A DNA stretch of 21,663 nt from positions 1-21,663 of the forward strand of contig CALHST010000192.1 of NCBI GenBank assembly GCA_938038825.1. The letters run 5' to 3'. This DNA is from an uncultured Paracoccaceae bacterium. GTDB taxonomy: Bacteria; Pseudomonadota; Alphaproteobacteria; Rhodobacterales; Rhodobacteraceae. A program made the position numbers and the translations under genes. Positions within the stretch are counted from its first letter, which is position 1. The number at the start of each line of letters is the position of its first letter. Under the pieces are notes generated by a model that was given only the letters and a program-made list of their open reading frames with translations, was not told where the DNA came from and did not search any database. Of the stretch, positions 21,281 to 21,663 are shown piece by piece.

Positions 21281-21663
21281 ATGAAGCTGACTGTGAATGG
21301 GACTGAACACGACCTTGGTCAAATTGAACCTGATATGCCATTGCTTTGGGTGCTGCGCGATCAACTGGGCATTACGGGGGTGAAATACGGATGCGGGATC
21401 GCACAATGTGGGGCCTGCACGGTTCATTTGGACGGGGTCGCGGTGCGTTCCTGTCAAACCGCCATCGAAGATGCCGAAGGATCCGAAATCACGACGATTG
21501 AAGGTTTGGGAACTCCAGACGCCATGCACGCCGTTCAGGCCGCATGGGTCGAACATCAGGTGGCCCAATGCGGGTATTGTCAGTCCGGGCAGATCATGGC
21601 GGCTGCGTCGTTTTTGCAGTTTAACGCAGATCCCACCGATGACGATATTGATGCGGCCATGTC
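21281..21663 (+). CDS. iorA: [2Fe-2S] subunit of a molybdenum hydroxylase, isoquinoline 1-oxidoreductase alpha-type (partial)
   Basis: N-terminal 127 codons; the C-terminus is beyond the window. The plant-ferredoxin-type cluster ligands are Cys38, Cys43, Cys46 and Cys58 (YGCGIAQCGACTVHLDG), and the second domain begins with CGYCQSGQI (Cys97, Cys100), whose remaining cysteines would follow outside. This domain order (PF00111 then PF01799) marks the small electron-transfer subunit of xanthine-oxidase-family Mo hydroxylases; IorA is the closest in layout, but the substrate cannot be told from here. AAAGGAG lies 7 nt before the ATG. The large Mo subunit (IorB-like) is expected downstream. Confidence 0.9.
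   Translation, partial: MKLTVNGTEHDLGQIEPDMPLLWVLRDQLGITGVKYGCGIAQCGACTVHLDGVAVRSCQTAIEDAEGSEITTIEGLGTPDAMHAVQAAWVEHQVAQCGYCQSGQIMAAASFLQFNADPTDDDIDAAM

Noticed and set aside
1..21663. CRISPR arrays, tRNA or rRNA genes, insertion sequences, prophage
   Set aside because: No regularly spaced direct repeats, cloverleaf sequences, transposases or phage genes were seen.

Overview
The window reads as a chromosomal segment of an alphaproteobacterium, most likely a Rhodobacterales (roseobacter-group) member. The grounds are the ribosomal protein sequences, adk directly after secY and followed by rpsM, the lack of rpmJ and rpsD at their enterobacterial positions, a Cys4 zinc-type adenylate kinase, and common roseobacter accessory families such as malonyl-CoA synthetase, Xi-class glutathione transferase and an isoquinoline-oxidoreductase-type iron-sulfur subunit. 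This assignment is made by reading, not by a database search.

Left end (1-1836, minus strand): the N-terminal part of rarA lies 2 nt downstream of a DegQ-type periplasmic protease gene. A strong intrinsic terminator at 1805-1836 separates this pair from the ribosomal genes.

Ribosomal block A (1865-7155, minus strand): rplO-secY-adk, then rpsM-rpsK-rpoA-rplQ. A good sigma70-like promoter (7252-7280) precedes rplO, a hairpin lies between rplO and secY, adk and secY overlap by ATGA, and a second possible promoter precedes rpsM.

Accessory island (7341-12148): four metabolic or membrane genes and one small ORF, lying between rplO and rpmD, which are adjacent in most bacteria. They encode an HCCA-isomerase/kappa-GST-like protein (minus), malonyl-CoA synthetase MatB, a glutathionyl-hydroquinone reductase-like enzyme, a PQ-loop-like membrane protein and a small basic ORF (all plus). 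A perfect bidirectional terminator (12116-12148) closes the island.

Ribosomal block B (12170-16525, minus strand): rpmC-rpsQ-rplN-rplX-rplE-rpsN-rpsH-rplF-rplR-rpsE-rpmD. The usual upstream neighbour rplP is absent, so rpmC is the first gene, with its own putative promoter and a structured leader. The rplR-rpsE spacer carries three GTAG/GTAA-headed palindromes resembling REP elements.

Right end (16842-21663): an NTF2-like protein, a TIGR02466-type 2-oxoglutarate oxygenase with a DUF1569 gene, a sulfotransferase-like gene converging on them through a shared CTAG stop, a small secreted cysteine-containing protein, a small membrane protein, an AraC-family regulator, and divergent from it the start of an iorA-type [2Fe-2S] subunit. 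A 21-bp-phased direct repeat lies in the araC-iorA spacer.

The main message is the architecture of the ribosomal cluster: the S10-spc-alpha supercluster is broken at two points, and matching promoters and terminators sit at the breaks. I found no CRISPR array, tRNA, rRNA, transposase or evident phage or defence system.
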